Positions 1 to 9,388 of a stretch of 11,464 nucleotides of DNA are shown in pieces. The notes beneath the pieces are model-generated. The model had not been told where the DNA came from. It saw only the letters and a program-made list of their open reading frames with translations, and did not search any database. The DNA lies in the NCBI GenBank assembly GCA_943704525.1, contig CALSCQ010002123.1, forward strand, positions 1 through 11,464, in the 5' to 3' direction. The stretch comes from Pigoraptor vietnamica. Its lineage: Eukaryota > Opisthokonta > Filasterea. The first letter of the stretch is position 1. The number at the start of each line of letters is the position of its first letter. The translations under genes were made by a program, and so were the position numbers.

Positions 1-190
1 TGTGCGTTGTGTGCTCTGGCTCGATGTGTGCTCGTGTGCGATGTGCGCTCGTGTGCGATGTGCGCTCGTGTGCCATGTGCGCTCGTGCGATGGGCGCTCG
101 TGTGCAATGTGCGCTCTGGCTCTGATGTGTGCTCGTGTTTTATGTGTTGCTCGTGTTTATGTGCTTGCTGTTTGTGCTTTGTGCGCTCAT
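1..190. repeat. Degenerate 17-bp minisatellite
   Basis: Imperfect tandem copies of a 17-base unit (ATGTGCGCTCGTGTGCG) begin at 24, 41, 58, 75 (15 bases long), 90, 107 (18 bases), 125, 142 and 159, with divergence increasing to the right. The array runs off the left edge of the window. Several frames are open across it and give Cys/Val/Arg-rich peptides, but these follow from the repeat composition and match no known domain, so I do not call a gene. Period and copies are read directly; no function is implied. Confidence 0.85.
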
Positions 191-1373
191 GAGGTGCACT
201 TGTGCGCGCTGCTGTGCGTTAATATGCCAGTTGCACGAAATAAATGCGTGTGGCTGCTCTACATGGGCCGATGCCGTACTTATGCACGCTGCGAGAAGAG
301 CACCGTCCTCCAGTGCACAAAAATGCCGCGGGCAGTCGGCTGACATGCATTTTATTCAGTTAGTTGGCCAATCCCCCGTCACCCAGACTTGCCACCAACG
401 GCATTGAACCACCCGCTACTGTACCACCACGGCAGGCCTGTTACCCCACCGGCACACGGCCCGGTAACTGTCGGCAGCGACTGGCTGGTGCCGGCACTGT
501 CACCGGCCCCGGTACTGGACCGACTACGGAACCATTTTGTGTACCATCGTCACGGCCGGTACCGCCCCGGCACACATTTGTCTACCGCTGTCAGCCCGCC
601 CGAGGTTTTCGTGACGTCTCCCCTATGCTCAGTGTGGACTGCACACACACCTCCGTCGAGTCCTTTCACTTTTCAGTAAGGCATTTACCGGCTGAACCTC
701 GTAATTGTCCCGGCGATGCCCATCAGCCTCTTGAGTGCCATTAGACGGCTGCCGCGCAAGCAAAGCAATGGTCAACACAGCGCATCCACCTGGGGAGGTG
801 GGTCGGGTGTGGTGAGTCTGGCCACTCCGGCGCCGGCAGCAATGCAACACGGCCGGCAGCCGAATACTGCAACATGGCCGTGACTGGCTCAGTCGGGAAA
901 CTGAACTTCCCCACACGCACGGCATCGGGCTGACATGTAAGTTAGACTGCGGACTCGCACCTGTACGGATTCGAGTCAACCACTTCGGCGCTCATCTTTT
1001 CGATCTTTTCCCTCCTCCGCCCGGCCGTCGTTGGGCCGGCTCAACTCGCGCACTCAGCCGGCGGGCGCGGATCAATTCCAAAATCGGGAACAGGAACGAG
1101 GACACGAACGAGCCACCGCCCCACCCCCATTTTTATTTTGCATCTGGACACCATACATTTTTCATACTCATGGACTCGTGTCGAATTAATTTGTTGCAGT
1201 CCTCGTCAAGGCGCCACTACACACGCGCCCGGCGGGCAACGGGACTTTCGTGAAGCCGACCCGAAGTCGAACGCTCTGATGAGCCGTCTCGCTGACTGAG
1301 GTGCCGTCGTAGACGATTCGCAAGGCAAGACAGCGCAGTTGCGCCGCCATCCGTCACTCTCGTCCGCGAAGAG
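191..1373. other. Gene-free 5' flank of the metallopeptidase gene
   Basis: I see no supportable gene here. Bases 400-600 are rich in scattered CCGGCAC/CCGGTAC words that make a Pro/Thr-rich open frame without a recognisable domain. Bases 1125-1200 are locally AT-rich (TTTTTATTTTG, then CATTTTTCATAC) and are the likeliest place for the promoter or transcription start of the peptidase gene. The stretch AATTAATTTGTTGCAG ending at 1199 resembles a splice acceptor, so a 5'UTR intron is possible. A 27-codon upstream frame lies at 1170-1253. Promoter and UTR assignments are inference. Confidence 0.4.
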
Positions 1374-4300
1374 ATGGCGTCGCGTACCGGCCTCGTCGTC
1401 GTTTTGGCGCTCGTCGCCTTCTCCACGACGTGCTCCGCGTTCATCGGCACTGGTCACAAGGGCTTCCACGCCGGCGCGGCTGGCGACCACGCGCGCATGG
1501 CCGCCCGCGCCGTGTACGAGGCTGACGAGCGCATCAACATTGTCTCCCACGATGGTCTCGGCTCTGCCACCTTCCTCGCAATCCCCGACGACGTCGCCGA
1601 GCCCCTTCGCCAGCGCCGCTCTGAGTCGATTGAAGATGGCATCGCCCACTTCACCGCGACATATGGCGCCGCATTCGGCATTACCGACGCGACGGCCAAG
1701 CAAGTTGTGCAGCAGTCCGCCGAACCCTTCGTCGACGAGCTCGGGTTCGTGCACGCGCGCCTCAGGCAGGAGGTCGAGGGCATCCCCGTCTTCTCTGCGG
1801 GCATCACGGTGCATTTTGCGCCCGGCTACAAGCTCACGTCTGCGCAGGGCATTTTCGTCCCCGGCCTCTCGCTGACGACGACCGTTCCGACGGTCACAGA
1901 GGCGGATGCGGTCGACGCTGCCATTGCCACAGTCGCCGCTGAGGCTTCGATCAAGCCGCAGGGGCTCAAGGTCGTTAAGGCAGAGGTTGTCGTGTTCAAG
2001 CGCGCGCTGTTCGCTCGGGCCGAGCCGGTGGAGACCGATGCGCCGTCGGGTAACCTGGCGTATTCTGTCCGCCTTCACTTCCACATGACGACATACTTTG
2101 CGTTTGTCGACGCGCTCAATGGCCAGGTGCTTCACATTGCAACCAAGACGCTCGAAAAGCTCAAGCACACGCACGTCGAGCGCCCAATTCCCGACGACAC
2201 GGACGAGATCACGTACTCGACGGGCGATGACATTAACAAGATAGAGAACCCGAAGAGCAAAGGGATTGTCGAAAACGTCATGGCGACTTACAACATGTTT
2301 GCGTCGCTCTCCGGCGGCAAGTACCTCTCCTACAACGGCAAGGATGCGACCATTCTCTCGCGTCTCTTCATCTACCGCCCATGCCGTGACGAATCGGAGT
2401 GCGGGGATCTCTTGGCGCTCGCGAGCTGCCGGGATGGGTTCTGCGTGCCCAGTTATTGCCCGAACGCCTACTGGAACAGTGACTCGAAGAGGGCTAGCTT
2501 CTGCCCGGACTTATCCACGGACGACACCGTTGGCCATGAGGTCAGTGTGTTGAATCGATGCCGACTTTGGAACTAACTCCGTATCATTCTCTGAGACGGC
2601 CTGCAGTTCAGGCTGTAATGCTCAGCGTTATTGTTTAGTTACTGAATGGGCACGCCGGGCCGGGGATTTGTCCCTGGCGAACAGGGCTGGCATCGGCCTT
2701 TTTGATTCCCCGCGGCCGTACTCACCCCTTCAACTCAGTCACACTTCTACAAGCGAGTTTCTATTTATTGCTTAAGATATCATATTGCATTTTATTATTG
2801 CTGAGAGTTGCTTCAGATCCCTCGCCACCACTTCTGATTTTCGGTTGACATCATTCAATTGCAATGTCGGACGTGCATTCGACGTGCAGCTCGCTCACGG
2901 GTACATGCAATACACGGGCCAACTCATGGGCGAACCAGAGCCCGGCGCGCTCGACGAGGGCATGGCGGGTGGGTGTCCGCGGATTGGAGGACTGGAGTCG
3001 GTCGCCGGGCTCGATCACACTCGGCTTGCGCTGAATAGCATACTGACTGAGGCTGATTGCATAATTATATTCGACCGATCTATCCCGGTTACTGCTGACC
3101 ACTCCTCCGGCGGCTGTATCCAATGACGTGAATGCAGACATCTGGGGCGAGGTCGTGGACCAGCTTAACATGAACACCCCCGACGACAAGTCGAAGCCCG
3201 GCGACCGCAAGTTTGGCGTGTGCGTCACGAACCGCAACAACCAGTCGGTGCGCTGGATCCAGGGGGAGGACGACGAGTACCCCTCCAACCACCTTGGCCT
3301 CCGCGACATGTTCTCACCCCAGTGAGTGCCACTTTGAAAGTGACGATAGACCTGTTGACAAGCCAGGCATATATTATTACTGCATGCCTTTGTGGTTGCC
3401 GTGTGTGCACGCGCCCTGTGATGCATCTTCTCACTAGGCGGGACATGACAATACACCTGTCGTACTGTACTATATCATTCTAGTTGCCTTGATTCAGTTC
3501 AGGCAGTGTTGCGTGCGCCAGCGGTCGGAATAGAATGAGCTGCGCACAGACACTAGCTGTGTGCAGAACGATTGCACCCCTCTCCGCCACTGCCTTGCGG
3601 CCGGGCCGTATCGACCTCACCTCGGTCTGGCAATTTAATGCATCACAGGTGCTTCAATCACGCTCCCACGACAACCTCGCCCCTCTACATTTGCGACGCG
3701 AGGGACAGCGGTGGTCTCCACATGAACTGCGGCATTGTAAACCGTGCATTTGCGACGCTCGTGGACGGCGCCGCCTTCGACTTCACCAAGGTCAGTACCC
3801 CCCTGCCGTGCCAGGCGCCAATTGGGATCATTGGTTTTCACTGTGCGTCCCTTAGAATGTCCTCCCACACACACACACATACACACACACACACCACGGG
3901 AGTTTGTCAGGTGTGTCGGACTCCCTGTTGCAACACTGTCCACTTGGGATGCCAATAATCGATGTTAATGATAATTTTACTGAATTTTACTCCATTTCAC
4001 TGGCAGATCCGCGGGCTCGGCCTCACAAAGACGGCCGCAATCTTCTGGCGCGCGCAGTTCATGTACATGCAGCCCTTCACGACCTTCACGGACATGGCTT
4101 TCGCCCTCAAGCGTGCGTGCTCCGACTTCCTCGTCACTCGGACAAAGCTCTACGAAGTGACTGTCAAGTCGGGGCCGTGGACTCGCGGCAACCAGGTTAT
4201 CGGTGGCGACGACTGCGTGCAGCTGTTCAAGGTGATCGATCTCGTCAACATGCACGGCAGTCGGTGCCGCGGACCCTCTGCCGTCCGCTCGTTCAAGATC

Positions 4301-4722
4301 AAGTCGACGACGAAGAATTCGATCACCTTCCAGTGGATGGCGCCGAGCACCAACTTCGACGCGTCGGTGGGTAGCGTTGTGGGTCCGGACTGGCTGCTGA
4401 ATATGAATCAAGACGGCGGCGGGTTGTTGGGATTGTCTTTTGTGACTAACCACTGTGAATGGTCTTCTGATGCTTACAGGACAGAAAGAGCGCCTACATT
4501 ATCGAGTTCCTCATGCCCGTCCACGGGCACGTGGAGTGGGTCAACCCCACCAAGGTTGCCGGCTCGGCCACGACCTACACTCTCAGGGGTCTCCCTCCCA
4601 GATCCTCGTACACGTTCCGCATCCGCGCAGTCACGATGAACGGCGCGCTTTACGGCCCCTCGTCGATCCTCGCTACCAAGACGAAGCGCATCCCCTCGGC
4701 CGGCATTGCCGCGTCGGACTAA
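1374..4722 (+). CDS. Secreted M4/thermolysin-like zinc metallopeptidase with FTP propeptide and FN3 domain
   Basis: Predicted secreted endopeptidase of the thermolysin (M4) family. Six exons: 1374-2540, 2890-2968, 3138-3321, 3649-3790, 4007-4366 and 4480-4722. All introns are GT..AG (donors GTCAGT, GTGGGT, GTGAGT, GTCAGT, GTGGGT), and together the exons give 724 residues ending in TAA. Residues 1-22 are a signal peptide. Residues about 50-150 resemble an FTP propeptide (the HARLRQEVEGIPVF stretch), and about 175-260 is PepSY-like. A cysteine cluster (C337, C343, C352, C357, C362) precedes AYWN at 365. The catalytic core has HELAH at 388-392 (zinc ligands H388 and H392, base E389), GALDEGMADIWG with third ligand E412 spaced 20 residues after H392 as in thermolysin, and DSGGLH with H501 at the thermolysin His231 position. 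Residues about 612-713 form an FN3 domain (W634, Y688, A694, G699). The ATG at 1374 has G at -3 and +4 and starts the signal peptide. Odd point: G403 sits where thermolysin has Tyr157. Family certain; exon ends very likely. Confidence 0.93.
2541..2889 (+). other. Intron splitting the HExxH zinc motif
   Basis: Exon 1 ends ...VGHE at 2540 and is followed by the donor GTCAGT. Continuing to read gives only about ten residues and then a stop. The acceptor is GTGCAG ending at 2889, and exon 2 opens with Leu-Ala-His, so removing 349 bases regenerates HELAH in phase 0. The zinc-binding helix is cut between the catalytic Glu and the second His ligand. The restored motif and the correct 20-residue spacing to E412 make this junction the best supported in the window. 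Confidence 0.93.
3866..3895. repeat. CA microsatellite inside intron 4 of the peptidase gene
   Basis: A nearly pure (CA)n run with one T interruption lies inside the 216-base intron 3791-4006. It is read directly and is a simple-sequence repeat with no evidence of function. Confidence 0.9.
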
Positions 4723-5346
4723 GGACGCAGCAAGCGCCGGGTCGTCACGACAGCCCAGCGGTCGGCGGGCGTTGCAATCCAGTCTCCGCGTTCGGTGACG
4801 TTTCGCCCGATGAACGGCTCGGCTGAGGTTCGAACATTGACCGGGCCACACGGATTTAAGTCGCTTGCTAGCCAGCGGTGTAACAGTTGTCCAATGTTGA
4901 CCGCAAAAGGGATCGGTACTCAATCGCGACGGCAGCGCCGTTGACTGCAACAAGGACGCGACGTCTGGTGATGATAACCTCGCGCGGACGTGGTCCTGTT
5001 TCGAGGAAGAAACGATGTCAGTCCACTTGGTACACACTTGCACGCACGCGCGCGCGCACACACACACACACACATCACAAACACACACACGCACGAGCAC
5101 GAGCACGCGCACACACTGCGCACAATGGTAATCTTCCATGAAGCCGGCAGTGAATGTCACGAAATGGAGCACGTTTTCATCCTCCGCGCTGAAGAAACGG
5201 GGCGAAAATCCACTGATGCCGATCGAGGACTGTCCGCCGCCGCGGTCATTGGCACCCCCTGTGCAGGAGCCGCAATGATCGCTCCAACGCCGTCGGTGGC
5301 CCGTGGCCGCGCTTGCAGCGCGGGTGCTCGCATTGACGTTGACACG
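4723..5346. repeat. Convergent intergenic segment with CA/CG-rich microsatellite
   Basis: This separates the 3' end of the plus-strand peptidase gene from the 3' end of the minus-strand LRR locus. Bases about 5041-5116 are a compound CA/CG repeat with GCACGA units. A perfect 7-bp hairpin (5307-5313 pairing with 5317-5323, loop TGC) lies just beyond the LRR stop codon. I see no AATAAA signal on either strand. The long open frames crossing the repeat are Thr/His/Arg-rich or Cys/Val-rich and come from repeat composition. The region must contain both 3'UTRs. Confidence 0.7.
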
Positions 5347-7390
5347 CTAGGCGGCCGCAGTCCCGGTTTGAAGAGTAAGGGCCGGCACACGACGAACGGT
5401 GGAGATATCAAGGACGCTGTAGCAGCCGTAGAGACTGAGTTTGCACACCCTGCCGAGCGCGGAAACATCGACGACGGCAGCGCAATGACTCAAGTCAAGA
5501 CTGTGCACGTTTTTCAGGGCTGCGACGTCCACAACCGCGGTGCAGTAGGTCGAGGGTATGCACATGCGTAAGTGCGGAGATGTCCGTGATAGCCGAACAT
5601 CGAGAGAGGCTGAGAGTGTGCACGCGACCTAACGACGATACGTCGGCGACAAGGGGAGCAGCCTGAGAGGTTGAGTTCGTAGACACGGCCCAGTGCAGAC
5701 ACGTCTTGCACTTGCACCCAGTTCGCGAGGTTCAACCTGTGCAAGACGCCGAGCGCAGACACGTCGCTGACGTGACACGACTGAAGGACGAGTGTATACA
5801 GCCCGCCAAGCGCCGAAGCATATCGTGGACCGCACAGCCAGCCAAATCGAGCGTATGAACCCTCCCTAGCGCGGACACGTCCACAACGCCAGAGCAGCCC
5901 GAAAGGTCGAGTGTGTGGCTTAGGCTCGAGACGTCCAGAATGTTGGTGCGCTGACGAAGGGAAAGGGTGTGCACGCGACCCAGCGCAGACACATCGACCA
6001 CGCGGATACTAACAGCGGGCGAGGCGGAGACAATGCAAGCCTCCGCGCATGGAAACGTCGCTCACGTTTGGGCTGTCCGACAGGTCAAGCGTGTGGATGC
6101 CGCCCAGCGCCGACACATCGGTCACGGGGGACTTACGCAGGTCCAGACGATGCACACGACCAAGCGCAGACACGTCCTTCACCTTAACGCCGCGCAGCAG
6201 AAGCGTGTGGACGAGCCCAAGCGCCGAGACGTCGGAAACGCCGACACAATGGCTGAGGTTTACCGTATGCAAGCGCGCCCGCGTGCCATGACGCGCCTGC
6301 GGTGAAGACACGCTGCAGCACACTGCGCCGCGGCACCCGAAAAACGAGAGCTCGCGAGCGTTATTAAAGTCCGCAATCTTCGCGTCAAACTGGCAGACTT
6401 GGCGATTGCGAGATCGGGGAACGAGTACCAGCGCGGAGACGCCAAGGAGGCGACATCTCAGCGACTCGAGCTGAAGCCTGCGCACGCCGCCCAACGAAGA
6501 CAAGTCCTGATGGTCACTTTGAGAATGTGAACACCGCCGAGCGCCGAGAGGTCCGCGACAGGGAGCTCCTTCAGCTCGAGCGTGTGAACGCGGCCGAGCG
6601 CGGAAACGTCGACGACGCCGAGACACTCCTGAAGCATGAGAGAGCGAACGCTCCCCAATGGGGACACGTCCACAACGCTGTTACAGTGCCATAGCCGTAG
6701 CGTACGCACGCCCGCAAGGCCCGTTACGTCGGTAAGTGAAGAGCAGTTGCGCAAATCCACCGACTGAACGCTCCGAAGGGCAGGAAACAGGCCATCGAAA
6801 TGCGACCAGGCGACCATCACCACGGAATGCACGCCGCGCACCACCGCTGCCATGTGCTCCACGCTGGCGTCACGCAAGTACGCCGCCGGAGTGGTCTCGC
6901 TTCCAGCGTCCGCCAAGGGCATAGGCAGCTTCTGACGGCCAATGTGTGACAGAGTGCCCTTTGTCAGAGCAGGTGCGAGAGCGAAGAATGAGGGGATAAC
7001 ATTTTCAACTAGCGAAAAACCAACCGCCAGCAAAACACGAGGGGACTAACATTTTTCACTTCCACTCGTCCACAGAGGCTTACTAAGCAAACAGATGCCC
7101 AACAACCCGCAAGTGCAGCACACAGGCGCAGTCTCTCCTCTAAACTCGTCTCCCCTACCAGTTTCAAGCGGACGCACTCGCCGGCGGGGCACCCACTGCT
7201 CCAATTGCGCACGAATCTCCGCGTCGCAAACAAAGCGCGTGCAGAGCTTCACGCGGAGCTTGTAGAGTAGCAGCGGCCTCAGCAGGACATAGAGCGCGGC
7301 GCACGTGCGAGCCAGCGACGCGAGATCGTCCCCTTTGAGGTGGCACGCAATGTGCGTGACGAGGACCTCCGTCGGGAGCCCCAGCAACTG
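5347..7390 (-). pseudogene. F-box plus leucine-rich-repeat protein gene with five frameshifts
   Basis: The intact gene would encode an F-box/LRR protein, a family whose members commonly serve as substrate adaptors of SCF ubiquitin ligases. The first recognisable exon (7390 down to about 7178) encodes LLGLPTEVLVTHIACHL...LARTCAALY, a good F-box match. No ATG is visible in frame before an upstream TGA, so the true 5' end probably lies on another exon near 7450-7650. The LRR part runs to TAG at 5347-5349, with about 22 units of the form DVSALGRVHTLDLSGC and a period of 19-20 residues. The frame breaks near 6513-6522 (one base short), 6009-6013 (one extra base, in-frame TAG), 5815-5824 (one short), 5653-5663 (one extra) and 5539-5554 (one extra or two short). 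One repeat also lacks the GRV of its core. The F-box/LRR intron is either 6932-7177 (GTGCGT..CAG, phase 0) or 7009-7158 (GTAGGG..TAG, phase 1). Repeat residues are well kept between breaks, so decay is recent or the breaks are sequencing errors. Identity confident; inactivation likely. Confidence 0.8.
6990..7059 (-). repeat. Diverged direct repeat at the F-box/LRR intron acceptor
   Basis: Two copies of a word of about 20 bases, on the plus strand GAGGGGATAACATTTTCAAC (6990-7009) and a near match at 7039-7059, are spaced about 49 bases apart. On the minus strand the promoter-proximal copy encodes VKNVSPL in one frame and the other VENVIPS in another. They flank one candidate acceptor (TAG at 7009-7011), so a local duplication may have produced alternative acceptors. 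Repeat seen directly; splicing role inferred. Confidence 0.6.
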
Positions 7391-8064
7391 AATGCGCTGC
7401 GCTGTTCAGCGTCGCTCTCCTACGCACGCTCCATCTCACCTGTCGCTCGCGTCGACAATGGCGCGTGCCATCGCAGCAACTGAGAGCTCGCGTCAACGTG
7501 TGCGTTGAGAGGGCGCTGCGAACAATGCACTCGGGCAGATTTGCGCTTTTCCTGCGTGCAGAGTGGCAAGAGCACTCGCAAGACCACGTGTAGAATGTGG
7601 GCTGCGAGGACTATTCGCAGTATCGTGCACACAGAGTCCTGCATGCTAACGTAACGGGCAGCAGCGTGCGCGGGTGCCGCGAGTGGCGTGGCCGTCGTGT
7701 GAGCGCGGTCACTCGCAGAGAGACGTCTCTTTGTGTGTGGTGGCGAAACAGTTTTTTTGCCCGAGTTATCGTTCCGACAACAGCGTTACGATATTGATTG
7801 GAAACTTTCTCCGCGCGTGAGACTGAGGGGGCTGGAGTAGGATTTAAGGGCCATCAGGACGCTCCTGGAAATTAAAACTGAATTCGCTCGACGTCATTTC
7901 CGCGCACATTACTTTGTGCATCAATTCGGCCGTGCAAACAGTTGCTGTGTGGAACAGCTGACAGTGCCCTTGCAGCGCTTCACGACACACACACGCAGAC
8001 GCACGCGCACAATTTGCAACGCACTTATTAATATGGCAGTGTGGTGCGCATAGTCAGGCCAGTT
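7391..8064. other. Intergenic region between LRR locus and GT31 copy 2
   Basis: I see no confident gene. It should hold the 5' end of the LRR locus and the 3'UTR of the GT31 gene ending at 8065. On the minus strand an ATG at 7644 opens a 74-codon frame starting with a hydrophobic stretch. It reaches an AG|GTGAGA donor at about 7442 and could be joined to the F-box exon in phase, but the implied intron would be only about 38 bases, so I do not call it. A short CA-rich run lies at 7984-8010. ATTAATAAG on the minus strand near 8027-8035 is a weak candidate for a variant poly(A) signal. Confidence 0.45.
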
Positions 8065-9388
8065 TTAAGACGAACTCTTATGGCCGCGGCACAAAAGATG
8101 GCCAAGCTCAGCAACATCGTCCATGTACGTACGTTGCTGTCGCGCATTAGCCGGGCACACTACGATTTGGTTGGCGTCGCAGGCTCGTCGATATCCCGAA
8201 ATTCTGTCATCGTGCACAACCTTCGCGCCGATTTCCGCCGCGGCCATGCCAACAAAGACGTCGGCGAATGGGAACAGACGCGTCTGGTTTGTGCGCGCAA
8301 TCGCCAGTGCAACATCGCGAGTGACCGCATAAAAAGCGCCTGCACAGCACAGTCTGCGATGAGAGGCTCCACCTCGAGCGGCGGCAGAAGCAATGCATGC
8401 CATTCGACCCACCCATGCAGTACGGCGGGCCAGTGTCGTTTGCAAACTGCTCCTTTGAAATGTACCTGCGCATGCCAGGCGCGATCGACAATCCGTGAGC
8501 GGACGCCCTTCATCTCCAACAGGCAATCATGCGGATGAAATGTCGACGGAAACATCTTACCATTCGCTGGCGGGGTTTCGGTCAGGCCTGTACACCTTCT
8601 GCCAGTGTTGGTATCCATAAAGGGTGAGATTTGTTTGCAGCTTGGCGAGGCTCTCGAGAACGTCTGGCACGACCACGAAAGTATTGTCGTCCGCCTTCAC
8701 ATCTGCGGCGATCAGACGAGGAAAATCAATGCTACAAACATCAGACACCGCCGAACCGGTGCATGTCACCACAGTACGCACGACTGAGAATGGCCGGTGA
8801 ACTACTACAATGCAAGCGCTACCCACAAAAGCTGGCGCGGGGATACAAGCGAGTAGCCCTTTCGAACATCAATACTGTGATCTCCGTCGCAGACGCCGGG
8901 TCGACGCCTTCCAGAATTACGATATCACCGTGCACCCTTGCTTCTTCTTCCAATCGCGCACTAATTCCAATGGCGCGCGCTCGAGCGATGAAGAAACGCA
9001 CGACAGGACGGGTGTCTGCACACGTGCAAGTGCAGCCGAGCGTTAGGGATCACCACACATGCGCACTGCATAATCGCAAAGGCCGCGCGCGGCCAAGTTC
9101 CCAGTGCGCGAAGGAATACCCACCATTTCCTACAATGGACAGCAACAGAGGCCACGACTTGCGCACCGCATTCCTAAGGTTGTAATTATGCATGGCGGAC
9201 TTGACAGCGAAAAACGCTAGGATAGGGCGTGTCGTGCCGGCATCGACCGGAATATCATACGGTCGCGTGTTGTCCGGCACATCGGGCGAGAATAACACGC
9301 CCGGATCCGAACCAGACGGCACTGCGTCGTGAACGCGAGACACGTAAGTACGCCATTGGCTGCAACAACCAACACGTAAGTACGCCAT
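8065..9388 (-). CDS. GT31-family glycosyltransferase, paralogue 2 (motif-diverged)
   Basis: Member of GT31 (Galactosyl_T family: beta-1,3-galactosyl- and N-acetylglucosaminyltransferases, normally Golgi type II membrane enzymes using UDP-sugars). Exons on the minus strand: 9388-9124, 9015-8827, 8702-8561, 8465-8413 and 8339-8065, giving 307 residues ending in TAA. Donors are GTGGGT, GTGGGT, GTAAGA, GTGGGT; each acceptor ends in CAG. Landmarks in order: PILAFFAVKSAMHN...LRNAVRKSW (the SAP...R..IRE.W block), VRFFIA, EEEARVHGDIVILEGVD, SFYVKADDNTF (nucleotide/metal motif), NPASEWYIS, PPYCMGAFY, FPFADVFVG and VHDDRI. The DDD of the neighbouring paralogue is DDN (Asn codon 8683-8685) and its ED is AD (Ala codon 8263-8265); the second Asp, the usual catalytic-base position, is kept. 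The chosen ATG lies in a duplicated 30-bp segment and no membrane anchor follows it, so the true N-terminus may be on an upstream exon. Fold is clear; activity is doubtful and the acceptor sugar unknown. Confidence 0.85.

Noticed and set aside
1-190. Possible CRISPR array or coding repeat
   Set aside because: Units are contiguous 17-mers with no spacers, and the gene context is eukaryotic.
364-744. 126-codon Pro/Thr-rich open frame on the plus strand
   Set aside because: Composition follows from the CCGGYAC words; there is no domain, signal peptide or supporting splice structure.
629-979. 116-codon open frame on the minus strand
   Set aside because: Low-complexity Arg/Ser/Cys content, no recognisable motif, and overlap with a region of similar composition open on the other strand.
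1206-2174. 322-residue open frame on the minus strand
   Set aside because: It is antisense to peptidase exon 1, is Arg/Glu/Asp-rich as expected from the complement of GC-rich codons, starts on a non-ATG codon and shows no domain.
4474-5172. 232-codon open frame on the minus strand crossing the CA repeat
   Set aside because: Its first part is translated microsatellite (Val/Cys-rich) and the rest is antisense to peptidase exon 6.
5307-5323. 7-bp GC hairpin as a bacterial-type terminator
   Set aside because: There is no following T run, and the genes are eukaryotic with spliceosomal introns. In DNA this GC-rich, such hairpins arise by chance.
8041-8538. 165-codon open frame on the plus strand
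   Set aside because: Antisense to GT31 paralogue 2 exons, whose spliced minus-strand product matches the family motifs.
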